Assembly (NCBI GenBank): GCA_012103575.1
Contig: WLWN01000001.1
Coordinates: 263,792 to 327,791, forward strand
Reading direction: 5' to 3'
Source: Kiritimatiellia bacterium
GTDB taxonomy: Bacteria; Verrucomicrobiota; Kiritimatiellia; WLWN01
Length of the DNA stretch: 64,000 nt
Shown: in pieces, positions 19,169 to 28,389 of the stretch
How the letters are laid out: each line of letters begins with the position of its first letter
Position numbering within the stretch: the stretch's first letter is position 1
Translations under genes and position numbers: made by a program
The notes under the pieces: model-generated
Seen by the model: the letters and a program-made list of their open reading frames with translations, nothing else
Databases searched by the model: none
What the model was told of the DNA's origin: nothing

Positions 19169-20714
19169 CTACCTCGCATATTCCACACAACGTGTTTCTC
19201 TTATGACGGTGACTTTGATTTGGCCGGGATACTCGAGTTGTTCTTCAATTTGGGTACTGATGTTTCTTGCCATTTGTAAGGCGTCATTATCGTTAATTTT
19301 GCTCGGTTCTACAATAACACGAATTTCGCGTCCGGCTTGGATGGCATAACATTTTTCTACACCCCGGAAATTGGTTGCAATTTCTTCGAGCTTTTCAAGT
19401 CGCTTAATGTAGATATCTGTGGTTTCAGACCGGGCTCCTGGTCTAGAGGCGGTTATAGCGTCGGCAGCTTTAGCCAGTATGGCATAGAGGCTTTCAGGTT
19501 CACTATGGTGCGCGGCTACGGCGTTGATGAGAATCTGTTCTTCTCCATATCGTCTCAGTAAATCTGCGCCAATGATGGCGTGACTTCCTTCTATCTCGTG
19601 GTCTAATGCTTTTCCGATATCGTGGAAGATACCCACGCGTTTGGCTACAGCAGGGTCCAACCCTAGCTCTGAAGCCATGGTTCCCATGAGATAGGCTTTC
19701 AATAGAGTGTTTAAGAACGTTTTGGGAAAAACTATGCCGGAATTTAAGGCGACCTAATGTCCTAATAAGTTCAGGATTTACGTTGCTTAAGCCTAGTTGA
19801 TAAAGAGCTTCTTCACCTGCGGTTCGTATGGTATCATCGATTTCTTCTTTTACTTTTTCAACCACCTCTTCGATTCGTGCTGGATGGATACGTCCATCCT
19901 GGATAAGTCGTTCAAGCGCAATCCTAGCGATCTCTCGTCTGAGGGGGTCAAACCCTGATATGACAACGACTTCAGGTGTATCATCAATAAGAATGTTGAC
20001 TCCTGTCACCGATTCCAGCGACCGGATATTGCGCCCTTCACGTCCAATAATACGACCTTTCATGTCCTCTCCGGGCAAGGGCACCGAGCAGGCTGTATTT
20101 TGATTTACTTGGTCTGAGGCATAGCGTTCGATGGCTTCTGCTATAATTTTTCGTGCGCTTTTTTCTGCGGTTGCTTTGGCATCTGCTTGTACGCGTCGAA
20201 TATAGGTCTCTTTTTCTGAATGAAGTTCATCCTCTAGATGTTGGAGCAATATTTCACGGGCTTTTTCTTGAGGCATGGATGCGGCTTGCTCGATCTTTTC
20301 ATGGGCTTGTTCTATAAGCTGATCGAGTTCTTCTTTTTTCTGTTTATTTTGTTTTTGCTGTTTTTCTATTCCCTGGATTTTTTCGTCGATACTGAGCTCT
20401 TTTCTATCAAGCAACGAGACTTTACGGTCGAGATTAAGTTCTTTCTGATCGATCCGATCGCTAAGCGCTTTGAGCTCTTCCCGCCGTGATCTGGTTTCGC
20501 GTTCAAATTCTTTGCGTGCACGAATGGACTCGTCTTTTGCCTGAATTTCGCTGTCTTTTACGAGGTTATCTGCTTCGGATTTGGCTTTTTGCAATATGAA
20601 TTTTGCGTTTAGTTTTGTGGATGAAACCTGTATTTTAACTATCACAGAGTGTACAACATAGCCGATTCCAAAGCTGACGCCCATACTGATGATCAACCAT
20701 TCTATTAGTTCCAT
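19169..20714 (-). pseudogene. rny: ribonuclease Y, single frameshift in HD domain
   Basis: Membrane-anchored endoribonuclease that starts mRNA decay. From ATG 20714 (AGGAGGG seven bases upstream): N-terminal membrane helix (residues 1-25), a long coiled coil rich in Lys/Glu (about 30-190), a KH domain with GRIIGREGRNIRSLESVTGV near 215, then [14 protein letters not shown]. There the frame breaks near 19700; the second frame (19169-19702) continues [15 protein letters not shown] and holds the HD motif [18 protein letters not shown], ending [14 protein letters not shown] as usual. Together about 510 aa, the full family length. A 1-2 base indel in an otherwise intact gene suggests a recent mutation or an error. 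It lies 80 bp downstream of the folate ligase gene. Confidence 0.9.
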
Positions 20715-20793
20715 TTTAATTCCCTCCTGCCGTTACGATCTCTATGTTCATAAGATAATAACGAACCTGTTTTTGTTTATATTTATCTTTATG

Positions 20794-21387
20794 TCAAAAA
20801 TTTATAAAACCGTTTTTTGTATATGCCTTCTGTTCTGTAATGACAATATCTACGGGAATATCATGTGTGTCCATGGGGACCTGTTCGAAAATTTGGAAGT
20901 GGAAACATACACCCACTTTGATGCCTGACCATGCGCCTAAGAGATGGTCATAATGGCCACCGCCATGTCCTAAACGACCACCTTGAGGGTCGTAGGCAAG
21001 GGCGGGAACCATGATCAGGTCTGTATCTATAAATCCGGCCCGGTTGATAACTAGGGGTTCTCGAATGTTCGATCGTCTGGATTTTGTTTCTTGAAGGGAA
21101 GAGAGCCATGCTAGTTCGTATCGGTTTTGGGTTTCATTAAATGCGGGGACACAGACGCGTTTTCCTTGGTCCCAGCACGTTTTTACGATGAGTCGGGTTT
21201 GAACTTCGTACGGTAGCGCGAAATAGCACCCGACCGATTGAGCTTTAGTAAATTCGTCTCGTTCCATGATCGCGTGTTGGATCCGTTCGCTGGCTTTGAG
21301 GATCCAGCTAGGATCTGTTTCTTTCCGTCTATGACGCATATCACGTCTCATGATTTCTTTTTTTTCGTCTGTTGTTTTCTTAGACAT
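20794..21387 (-). CDS. fau: 5-formyltetrahydrofolate cyclo-ligase
   Basis: Converts 5-formyl-THF to 5,10-methenyl-THF with ATP. The 197-aa product has the family core: VGCYFALPYEVQT near residue 52, LIMVPALAYDPQGGRLGHGGGHYD near residue 125, and the C-terminal VPMDTHDIPVDIVITE. The usual Tyr in GGGYYD is His here (GGGHYD). The start overlaps the end of rarA by 40 bp, so the two are translationally coupled, and RNase Y follows. The combination of this gene with 6S RNA (ygfA/ssrS linkage) is well known in other bacteria and is matched here by a candidate at 22724. Confidence 0.92.
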   Translation of the reverse strand: MSKKTTDEKKEIMRRDMRHRRKETDPSWILKASERIQHAIMERDEFTKAQSVGCYFALPYEVQTRLIVKTCWDQGKRVCVPAFNETQNRYELAWLSSLQETKSRRSNIREPLVINRAGFIDTDLIMVPALAYDPQGGRLGHGGGHYDHLLGAWSGIKVGVCFHFQIFEQVPMDTHDIPVDIVITEQKAYTKNGFINF

Positions 21388-22697
21388 GACCAGTGTTCCA
21401 AACGTTTCCCAAGGGTTTCTTCATATCCTTGGTGTGTTGGGGTATAATATTTCTTTGAAGTAGGTACGTATTCTTGATCAACAATATGTTCTTGGTAATC
21501 GTGTGCATATTTGTATCCTTTGTGTCCCAGCTCTTTAGCGCCTTGATAGGCTGCGCTGCGTAGGGGCCTTGGTATAGGAAGCGTACGGCCTTCTTTGATG
21601 TCTTGGGTGGCGTTCTGAAGGGCTTGATACGAGGCGTTACTTTTAGGCGCACAAGCCAGATAGGTTGTTGCTTGGGCCAGAATAATGCGCGCTTCAGGCA
21701 TGCCGATAAAGTCGACGGCTTCCATGGCGGATGTGGTTAGCGTTAAAGCGCGCGGGTCTGCATTGCCAATGTCTTCTGATGCAAGGATGATGAGGCGCCG
21801 AGCAATAAATCGTGGATCTTCACCCGCGTAAAGCATTTTAGCTAACCAGTAAATAGCCGCATCCGGATCTGAACCTCTTACACTTTTAATAAAAGCGGAT
21901 ATGGTATCATAGTGTCCATCCTCGTCATGGTCATAGACCACGGCCTTTTTTTGGATGGATTCTTCAATCACGGATGGGGTGAGATGACATATGCCCTCTG
22001 TATTTGGCGGGGTTGTTAACGCCGCTATTTCGAGCGCGTTCAAGGCGCGACGCGCATCTCCTTCACAGACCTTTGCTAGATATTCTAAGGCATCTGGTTC
22101 TGCATGAATCGGTGTGTTTCCCAACCCTTTTTTACGATCAAGCGCTCGTTGGAGGAGCGTGAGAATCGCGTCTTCCTCAAGAGGTTCTAGTTGAAAGATC
22201 TGGGAACGTGATGTTAACGGGCTGTTAATGAAGAAAAAGGGATTGTGCGTTGTGGCTCCAATTAATGTGATGGACCCTTCCTCAATATAGGGGAGTAGAA
22301 TATCTTGTTGGGCTTTGTTAAAACGATGAATTTCGTCGATAAAAAGGATCGTTTCTCTGGATTGAAGATCTTTTAGTTGTTGCGCTGTTTGGAGGTAGTT
22401 ACGCAGATCCGCGATGTTGGCAAGAATACCACTCGTTCGTTCAAATCGACGTTTCGTGAAATGAGCAATAACCTCAGCGAGCGACGTTTTCCCGCAGCCT
22501 GGAGGGCCGTAAAGAATGATGCTGCTAAGGCGATCGGCTTCAATTGCTCTCCTCAATAGTTTGCCAGTGCCCAAGATGTGGTCTTGCCCCACGAATTCTT
22601 CGAGTGTGATTGGACGACATTGAGTTGCTAGAGGTTGTTGGCAGGTCGCCGCGTGTTGATTTTTTTTGTCTAAGTTCCTGGGCTCAAATAAGTTCAT
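21348..22697 (-). CDS. rarA: replication-associated recombination protein A (AAA ATPase)
   Basis: RarA/MgsA is a clamp-loader-like AAA+ ATPase acting at stalled replication forks. The 449-aa product has Walker A IILYGPPGCGKTSLAEVI near residue 62, Walker B ILFIDEIHRFNKAQQD near residue 117, sensor 1 LIGATTHNPFF near residue 143, and the C-terminal tetramerisation region with ASEDIGNADPRAL and LRSAAYQGAKELGHKGYKY. Length is typical. It heads an operon rarA-fau-rny on the minus strand; the probable 6S RNA lies just upstream in the same direction. Confidence 0.95.
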   Translation of the reverse strand: MNLFEPRNLDKKNQHAATCQQPLATQCRPITLEEFVGQDHILGTGKLLRRAIEADRLSSIILYGPPGCGKTSLAEVIAHFTKRRFERTSGILANIADLRNYLQTAQQLKDLQSRETILFIDEIHRFNKAQQDILLPYIEEGSITLIGATTHNPFFFINSPLTSRSQIFQLEPLEEDAILTLLQRALDRKKGLGNTPIHAEPDALEYLAKVCEGDARRALNALEIAALTTPPNTEGICHLTPSVIEESIQKKAVVYDHDEDGHYDTISAFIKSVRGSDPDAAIYWLAKMLYAGEDPRFIARRLIILASEDIGNADPRALTLTTSAMEAVDFIGMPEARIILAQATTYLACAPKSNASYQALQNATQDIKEGRTLPIPRPLRSAAYQGAKELGHKGYKYAHDYQEHIVDQEYVPTSKKYYTPTHQGYEETLGKRLEHWSCLRKQQTKKKKS

Positions 22698-22723
22698 AAA
22701 AATACCCCGCCATAGCCGCTTAA

Positions 22724-22867
22724 AGACAGATCTCTGAGCCTCGCAAAACGAGGTGGGTGCTCTGTCTCGAGGTTTCTACGTTTCTCCAAAGAAGAATATG
22801 TAGGCTCCACGCGAACTCCGAGCTCCCTTACTATAACTTATAAGTACAGGATCAGAGATGATAGTCT
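22724..22867 (-). ncRNA. ssrS: probable 6S RNA
   Basis: About 140 nt that fold into one long irregular hairpin. ATCTCTGA (22730-22737) pairs perfectly with TCAGAGAT (22852-22859), extended after a small loop by AGAC/GTCT. A central region is less paired on one side and carries a small hairpin CCTCG-TTTTG-CGAGG on the other. The apical part pairs GAG/CTC and CTAC/GTAG. This rod with a central bubble is the 6S RNA architecture, and the place directly upstream of rarA and the 5-formyl-THF ligase is its usual neighbourhood. It is shorter than the common 180 nt. The strand is chosen by analogy with ssrS-ygfA cotranscription. Confidence 0.5.
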
Positions 22868-23200
22868 GATTGCGAACAAGGCAGGGTATTTAAAATAAGC
22901 CTATTTATTAGACTCATAAAAGTCCCTTATTATGAAAGAACAAGTTATTTTTCCCCATGGATTGTTATATCTGATTTTTTCAGTTCTGTTTCTATGTAAT
23001 AATAATACTGGGCTACTATTTGCGTGGCTGGGCCCTTGTATGAAGGCCGGAGCCAAGCTATTTGAATAAGAAACCGTTACCCAGGCCCAAGCCCGAATAA
23101 GTATATTAGCAACCCATTTGATAAATATTTCAATCCCGTAATATTTCATTGTTTTCAATACAATCTTTTTGACTTTACTGTTTCATAAGAGTCTTTTGGC
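22868..23200. other. intergenic, no supported gene
   Basis: About 330 bp between pheT and the 6S candidate. A minus-strand open frame of 85 codons (22901-23158) lacks a ribosome site, family motif or coding-like composition. A GC-rich patch (CTGGGCCCTTG ... CCCAGGCCCAAG) may form a hairpin downstream of the 6S candidate's opposite strand. Confidence 0.4.
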
Positions 23201-25267
23201 TTAACTTTCACGTATTTCGACCTCGAGGTTCTTCCGGATTGCATCTTTAACAGTCGTGTGACACGCATTTACTTCTTCATCTGTTAAACTACGATTTGAA
23301 GAACGATATATTAAAGAATAAGCCATGCTCTTTTTGTTATCTCCAATACCTGTATCCTCAAATATATCGAAGAGCTCTGCGTTTTCCAAGTCTTTTGGTG
23401 CACATTTTTTTATAGTATCAATAATCTCGCTGTGCCTTACGCGTTTGTCGGAAATAATGGATATGTCTCGACAAGCAGGAGGGTAAGGCGTTGGGGTTTT
23501 GACTTCCTTGACTTTTTGAAAGTGTTTGAGCAGTATTTCTGCTTTCAGTTCAGAAACAGGGATCGGTGTTTCAAGGCGCCATTTTTTTCGTATAGTCTGA
23601 TGTAGAATGCCAAGAATGCCTGCGGGTTCTTTTTCTACTATGATTTTTGTACCTTGACCCGGCTCGAAAAAGGGTCTGTCAACCTTTTCGAATGACCATG
23701 AGTCGAAGCCTTGTTTTTCTAGCAGACTTTCAATGATTCCTTTTAACCAGAGAAAAGCTTCATCGTTAGTAATCGGTTTACGTTTGTTTGTCTTCGATCT
23801 TCCTACAGGACCTAAAAGTCCGATAGCCACATGTTCTTCTTCGGCGGTTTGTTTATCTTTATGGTTCATATAGGTTCGGCCGATTTCAAAAAACAGTCCC
23901 TCTCGAACTTGACGAGAAAAATTGTGACCGATGGTTGTTACCATTTGAGGTATTAGCGACGTTCGTAAAACGGATTGATCAACGCTGATGGGGAGGGGCA
24001 AGACGGTTCGAGGATCTCTTTTATCTGGATCAAAGAGATCTAATAGGAGGGCGGAGACGAGGCTATAATTCATGGTCTCTTGGAGACCTAGGCTGACCAG
24101 ATGATGGCGCAGTTGAAATAACGCACGTGTTCGCTGGTCATTAGCCGCAGGAATAATTTGTGTCCGAGGGGGAGGGGAAGGAATTTTGTCTAGACCGTGT
24201 GTGCGGGCTATTTCCTCAATAAGATCGACTTCTCTTTCAAGGTCGAGACGAAACGAGGGTACACGAACTTTGCAAAACTCGTGATTCGCTTCAATGACCT
24301 CCAGTTCTAAACACTCCAATGCGGTTTGGATCTGTTTTTCTGTTAGCTCTAACCCAATAAGCGAGCAAACTTTTTTCCATCGACAAGATATTTCTTTGGG
24401 TTGTACGGGGTGGGGATAAACGTCCACGACCCCTTGTGTGACCGAGCCAGAAGCATATTTTTCTATAAGAGATGCCGCTCGGCGACTGGCCCATTCCACG
24501 TTTTCAATGTCAACCCCACGTTCAAAACGATAGGAAGATTCAGAAGAGACCCTGAATTGTTTTGATGCTGAATGAACGTCTGAAGCTTTAAAGGAGGCGC
24601 TTTCTAATAGGATCGTTTGTGTTGTCTCTCGAATTTCGCTGCGGGCGCCACCCATGACTCCCGCCATGGCTGTGGGGTATTGAGCGTCAGCAGTGACGAG
24701 TGTATTCGCAGATAATGTATATTCATTCTGATCGAGTGTTTTGAGGGTTTCTTTGGGTTTGGCACGTCTAACAATAATCCGCCCTTCGTGAAGCAAACGA
24801 TGGTCAAAAGCATGAAGAGGCTGCCCGCACTCAAGCAAGACGTAATTGGTAATATCCACGACATTGTTAATCGGACGGATATCTGATAGCTGTAGCCGTT
24901 TTTGCATCCAGTCCGGACTCGGGCCCACGTTGATGTTGTTAATCATTCGGGCAGTATACCGAGGACAACCCTCTGTGTCTTGTACGTCAACGCATGTTAA
25001 TATTTCGGTTTTTTCTAAGCTTTCTTTAAAAGCTGTGTTTGGCCTTTTTAATGTTGTTCTATACAGGCCTGCGATTTCTCTAGCCATGCCCATCATGCTT
25101 AAGCAATCGGGTCGGTTGGGTGTGATTTCTAGATCGAGTACGCTTTCAGAGTCGACTTGATCAATGGCTTCAACTTCGATGCCCGAAAAGGTTAGTTTTT
25201 CTGCCAACCCTTCGGTCGAATCATCAAAATCTACATATTCTTTTAACCATGAAATAGGTGTTTTCAT
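23201..25267 (-). CDS. pheT: phenylalanine--tRNA ligase beta subunit, lacking EMAP-type domain
   Basis: Beta subunit of the (alpha-beta)2 synthetase; holds the editing site and binds tRNA-Phe. The 688-aa product starts MKTPISWLKEYVDF, a normal N-terminus, but goes from GIEVEAIDQV straight to LEITPNRPDCLSM. In the usual 790-800 aa protein an OB-fold tRNA-binding (EMAP-like) domain of about 110 aa lies between these points. The reading frame is unbroken, so the domain is cleanly absent. The rest is complete: B3/4 editing core (HAFDHRLLHEGRIIVRR), B5, the catalytic-like fold (ESSYRFERGVD) and the C-terminal ferredoxin-like anticodon-binding domain (TPYPPACRDISIIS). No pheS is adjacent. Confidence 0.93.
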   Translation of the reverse strand: MKTPISWLKEYVDFDDSTEGLAEKLTFSGIEVEAIDQVDSESVLDLEITPNRPDCLSMMGMAREIAGLYRTTLKRPNTAFKESLEKTEILTCVDVQDTEGCPRYTARMINNINVGPSPDWMQKRLQLSDIRPINNVVDITNYVLLECGQPLHAFDHRLLHEGRIIVRRAKPKETLKTLDQNEYTLSANTLVTADAQYPTAMAGVMGGARSEIRETTQTILLESASFKASDVHSASKQFRVSSESSYRFERGVDIENVEWASRRAASLIEKYASGSVTQGVVDVYPHPVQPKEISCRWKKVCSLIGLELTEKQIQTALECLELEVIEANHEFCKVRVPSFRLDLEREVDLIEEIARTHGLDKIPSPPPRTQIIPAANDQRTRALFQLRHHLVSLGLQETMNYSLVSALLLDLFDPDKRDPRTVLPLPISVDQSVLRTSLIPQMVTTIGHNFSRQVREGLFFEIGRTYMNHKDKQTAEEEHVAIGLLGPVGRSKTNKRKPITNDEAFLWLKGIIESLLEKQGFDSWSFEKVDRPFFEPGQGTKIIVEKEPAGILGILHQTIRKKWRLETPIPVSELKAEILLKHFQKVKEVKTPTPYPPACRDISIISDKRVRHSEIIDTIKKCAPKDLENAELFDIFEDTGIGDNKKSMAYSLIYRSSNRSLTDEEVNACHTTVKDAIRKNLEVEIRES

Positions 25268-25364
25268 CTTTGGTTAAAATATCTGCTCTCGCTCGAATAT
25301 ATTCATTCTTCATCACTTTGTCCCTTTGGGACAACTCATATTCTTAGGCCTTAGACTTTCCCCC

Positions 25365-26429
25365 TCAAGGCGTTGCTGGAGAGAGCAAACCCATCTGTTT
25401 TTCTGTTATTTTAAAGCCCATCTTGAGTGTTGTTCCATCATGCTCGACCTTCAAGGCATCTGCCGCGGTCTCGTCGCCCGTCTGTTTGACGAGGTTTGCT
25501 TGAAGCATGGGTATCACCATGGTGTTCAGTAATACAGAAGCTTGCTGAGCTTCTTCTTCACCGAGATCTGCTGCCATATTTAGCTCTGCACCAGAGTGGA
25601 ATGTCATCCCTAAAGACACGCTTTTTAGGTTTTGGAGCAGTTTGATAAAACCTAGCATCATGGCGGCTCCTGGATTGTCTTTGTTTGTGTTTATGGCTTC
25701 CATGATGTTTTGTTGAATGGTTTCTGACGCCAAAAAAGCCATCCGAACTTGAGGATCGGCGGGGAGCGCTTTTTCGACGGATATTAACGCCTCGGAAAGT
25801 TTTTCCACGTTTCCGTTCTCTTCTCTTTTAAGGACCTCTTTCAGGCTCTCTTGGTTGATGGTTGCGTATACAATTTTCTGGTCCTGTGATAAAGCAATAG
25901 ACACATTGGCTGCGTCAGGTCGTGGTGATTGGATATGTATAGCCGCCGCATTATTTATTTTTATTTCAGAGATCTGTGCGCCTTCTTTTTCCAGCATGGT
26001 TGCAAGGCCGCTTTTAAGTTTTTCAAGCGTCAAAGGTTTGCCCAATCCAAAGGCCACCACCGCGTTCATATGATCAAATGCGTTCTTGCCTTTTTTTACC
26101 TCAGCATAAACGTTGTCGGTATCCGCTGAAATGAGGAGTGATTCAATATCCTCTTTTGTAAGGCCGGTGGCGTTAAAAAAGGCCTCACTCTGTTCCCCGT
26201 TTAGGCCGGCTGTTTTCTTTTTTTGTTTTTCGATGGCTTCTTTGACAAAAGGGGTCTTTAGAATCTCTTTTGTTTTAACACGAATCAAAAAATCTGCTCC
26301 AGGAACAATGGCTGCGTCAATGGCGGGTGTAGAACCGGGGCGCGGCTTGTTTCCACAGCCATATAGTAAAAGAGAAGTGGTTACGGTTGCGATCATTGTG
26401 GAATAACATAGTATGGTTCGTGCATTCAT
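25365..26429 (-). CDS. hypothetical lipoprotein
   Basis: A 354-aa protein with a signal peptide and lipobox (SLLLYGCGNK, lipidation Cys near residue 26), so it is probably anchored in a periplasm-facing membrane. The remainder is soluble, Lys/Glu-rich and repeats short motifs (LTKEDIESLL, SLKEVLKREENG). The layout, with long alternating strands and helices in two similar halves, is reminiscent of DUF3352-type proteins, but I do not recognise a family with certainty. It is transcribed away from the nucleotidyltransferase at 26561 and shares the 130-bp intergenic region with it. It lies upstream of pheT on the same strand (97 bp gap). Confidence 0.75.
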   Translation of the reverse strand: MNARTILCYSTMIATVTTSLLLYGCGNKPRPGSTPAIDAAIVPGADFLIRVKTKEILKTPFVKEAIEKQKKKTAGLNGEQSEAFFNATGLTKEDIESLLISADTDNVYAEVKKGKNAFDHMNAVVAFGLGKPLTLEKLKSGLATMLEKEGAQISEIKINNAAAIHIQSPRPDAANVSIALSQDQKIVYATINQESLKEVLKREENGNVEKLSEALISVEKALPADPQVRMAFLASETIQQNIMEAINTNKDNPGAAMMLGFIKLLQNLKSVSLGMTFHSGAELNMAADLGEEEAQQASVLLNTMVIPMLQANLVKQTGDETAADALKVEHDGTTLKMGFKITEKQMGLLSPATP

Positions 26430-26560
26430 CGTTGTTGGGAGGTGTCGCTACCTATGTAATGACATCCGTACTTCCTTTCTTTTAGGTTGTGTCTATTGTG
26501 TTAAAGACATAGACGATATAGATTTATTATTAAAGTTCAAGAGATATAAGGTCTATAGGC

Positions 26561-27463
26561 ATGAAACTAACTTTACTCATTATGGCGGCGGGGATGGGCC
26601 GTCGATATGGGGGCTTAAAGCAAATAGATCCCATCGGTCCTCGCGGTGAAATTATTATGGACTATTCCATTTATGATGCGATCCGAACAGGGTTCGGAAA
26701 GCTGGTTTTTGTGATTCGGCCAGAGATGGAATCTGCATTTAGAGAAGCGATGAGACATAAGTTTGAGGATTGCATGGAGGTACACTATGTCCACCAAGAG
26801 TTAAATCAACTCCCCGGTGGGTTTCTTCCTCCTGAAAATCGTTCAAAACCATGGGGCACGGGACACGCGGTCTATGTTGCAAAAGAGGTTATTCAAGAAC
26901 CGTTTGTGGTCATCAATGCGGATGATTTTTATGGCCGCGACTCTTTTGAAATATTACATAACAGCCTTGCTTCTATCTCCGGTGAATTTGATTATTCATT
27001 AGTGGGCTATAACTTACGAAATACCTTATCAGCATGTGGGCCTGTAGCGCGTGGAATCTGTGATTGTGACGAAAATCTTTATTTGCGTCGTATCCAAGAA
27101 TTTACGCGTATTTCGGATAAGGGGGGTCGTATTGTTCATCGGGCTTTAAATGGAATGAAGATGGTTTTTACAGGCGGGGAATATGTTTCCATGAACATGT
27201 GGGGGTTTACACCGTCTATTTTTGATCATCTCGAAGATCATCTCCTTGCATTTTTAGAAGAACAGAGGGAAGACGTGAACGCTGAATTTTTCATTCCTGA
27301 AGTGATTGACACATTACTTGCTGCACACAAAGTACGTGTAAAAGTATTACCCAGTGAGGCTTCTTGGTTTGGCGTCACCTATCAAGAGGATAGACCCTTT
27401 GGAACAAGAGAAATTCAGGAATTGGTTGAGCGAGGTGATTACCCTCAAACGCTCTGGGGTTAA
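26561..27463 (+). CDS. NDP-sugar pyrophosphorylase-like nucleotidyltransferase
   Basis: A GT-A fold nucleotidyltransferase. The N-terminal signature LLIMAAGMGRRYGGLKQIDP (residues 5-24) is the nucleotide-binding GxGxR loop; WGTGHAVYVAKEV near 100 and VVINADDFYGRDSF near 116 complete the sugar-nucleotide site. Length is 300 aa. Members of this branch are commonly annotated as nucleotidyltransferases of unknown substrate in Bacteroidetes and PVC bacteria. The start ATG 26561 follows an AAGG-like site. The gene is convergent with the DtxR-type regulator, and a long inverted repeat covers both stop codons. Confidence 0.85.
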   Translation: MKLTLLIMAAGMGRRYGGLKQIDPIGPRGEIIMDYSIYDAIRTGFGKLVFVIRPEMESAFREAMRHKFEDCMEVHYVHQELNQLPGGFLPPENRSKPWGTGHAVYVAKEVIQEPFVVINADDFYGRDSFEILHNSLASISGEFDYSLVGYNLRNTLSACGPVARGICDCDENLYLRRIQEFTRISDKGGRIVHRALNGMKMVFTGGEYVSMNMWGFTPSIFDHLEDHLLAFLEEQREDVNAEFFIPEVIDTLLAAHKVRVKVLPSEASWFGVTYQEDRPFGTREIQELVERGDYPQTLWG

Positions 27464-27551
27464 CCCGCATTTCTTCCCCGCTCTGCTTTAAGACTCTGGT
27501 TATAAGGTGGTCCCAGCGGGAGGACACGAGAGTGGGAGAAATGCGGGTTAA
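27460..27551. terminator. convergent terminator-like inverted repeat over both stop codons
   Basis: TTAACCCGCATTTCT (27460-27474) and AGAAATGCGGGTTAA (27537-27551) are perfect 15-bp inverted repeats; an inner hairpin GGTCCC...GGGAGGAC lies between. The outer arms include the TAA stops of the nucleotidyltransferase (plus) and the DtxR-type regulator (minus). Confidence 0.6.
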
Positions 27552-28213
27552 AGGGGTTCCACTAATATTTTTTTTGCAGTAGAAAGCCCTAATGTGATTG
27601 TATTTGAAGTCGCATGGGTAATCAGTGTCGTGGCATCCGCATAATCATCGCGGCTCTGGAGGGTTAACTTAACATTAGGTGTTAAGCCTTCACGCTCTAA
27701 AAATTGAAGGAACGTTGGGTCTTGGTCTACAATACGCGAGATTTTTACTTTTTGGTGCAACCGGCAATCTGATAGGTTCTCATATTGTTTTGTCGTGATA
27801 TTTCCTTTGGAGGTAGGAATAGGATCTCCATGAGGATCCACGCAAGGATAATCTAATAATTTATCTATTTTTTCGAGGACTTTATCCGAAATCACATGTT
27901 CCAAATTCTCTGCTTCTTCATGGACCTCAGACCAGTCTAGCGCTAGGGTTTTTACAAGAAATAATTCTACGAGGCGGTGACGGCGTAAGACGTGTAAGGC
28001 TAATTGTTTCCCTCCACGGGTTAAACGGGCTCCTTCGCGGGGCTCGTAGATGACAAGCTCGGAATCCGCGAGCGCTTTGACCATGGACGTAGCTGTCCCC
28101 GGAGTTACCTTCATAATTTTAGCCAAACGACCCATAGGGATCTTTTGGTTGCTGGTACGTTGCCCTTCTAAATAGAGCTGTTTAACATAATTTTCAATGG
28201 TACTGCTTGCCAT
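27548..28213 (-). CDS. mntR: DtxR/MntR-family metal-dependent repressor
   Basis: Metal-responsive transcriptional repressor. The 221-aa protein has an N-terminal winged helix (IENYVKQLYLEGQ, VTPGTATSMVKALADSELV, residues 5-65), a dimerisation/metal domain with HRLVELFLVKTL and HEEAENLEHVISDKV (the ExxEH metal motif near residue 105), a DPHGDPIP linker and a C-terminal SH3-like FeoA domain (residues 145-221). It is divergent from the Mn/Zn-type ABC transporter at 28390, separated by 176 bp that contain a dyad and two promoter-like sequences, so control of that operon and of itself is likely. Mn versus Fe/Zn specificity cannot be told. Confidence 0.9.
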   Translation of the reverse strand: MASSTIENYVKQLYLEGQRTSNQKIPMGRLAKIMKVTPGTATSMVKALADSELVIYEPREGARLTRGGKQLALHVLRRHRLVELFLVKTLALDWSEVHEEAENLEHVISDKVLEKIDKLLDYPCVDPHGDPIPTSKGNITTKQYENLSDCRLHQKVKISRIVDQDPTFLQFLEREGLTPNVKLTLQSRDDYADATTLITHATSNTITLGLSTAKKILVEPL

Positions 28214-28330
28214 GATGCTCTCACTGACACTTACTATATACTAAGATCTTTCATATTTCTGAAAAGAATTTCTACCACATAGAACTACCTTGACAATGCT
28301 TAATTTATATTTTTATTATCTCAAATAATT

Positions 28331-28361
28331 ATTTTGACTAATCAAAGTTATATGTTATTAA
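28331..28361 (+). promoter_or_regulatory. promoter with overlapping operator-like dyad upstream of metal ABC operon
   Basis: TTGACT (28334-28339) and TATTAA (28356-28361) form a -35/-10 pair with a 16-bp spacer, 29 bp before the start codon of the binding-protein gene. Overlapping the -35 is a dyad ATTTTGA-CTAA-TCAAAGT (28331-28348; 6 of 7 positions paired), well placed for repression by the divergent DtxR-type protein. A second pair, TTGACA at 28290 with a TATTAT 18 bp on, lies upstream. Confidence 0.5.
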
Positions 28362-28389
28362 TAAACCTTTAACAAATGAAAGAGATCCT

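Noticed and set aside
22901..23158. Minus-strand ORF of 85 codons between pheT and rarA
   Set aside because: No recognisable motif or ribosome site; overlaps GC-rich inverted repeats. Reported as intergenic.
24291..25160. Several long ORFs antisense or out of frame within pheT
   Set aside because: Shadows of a well-conserved gene in other frames; no motifs.
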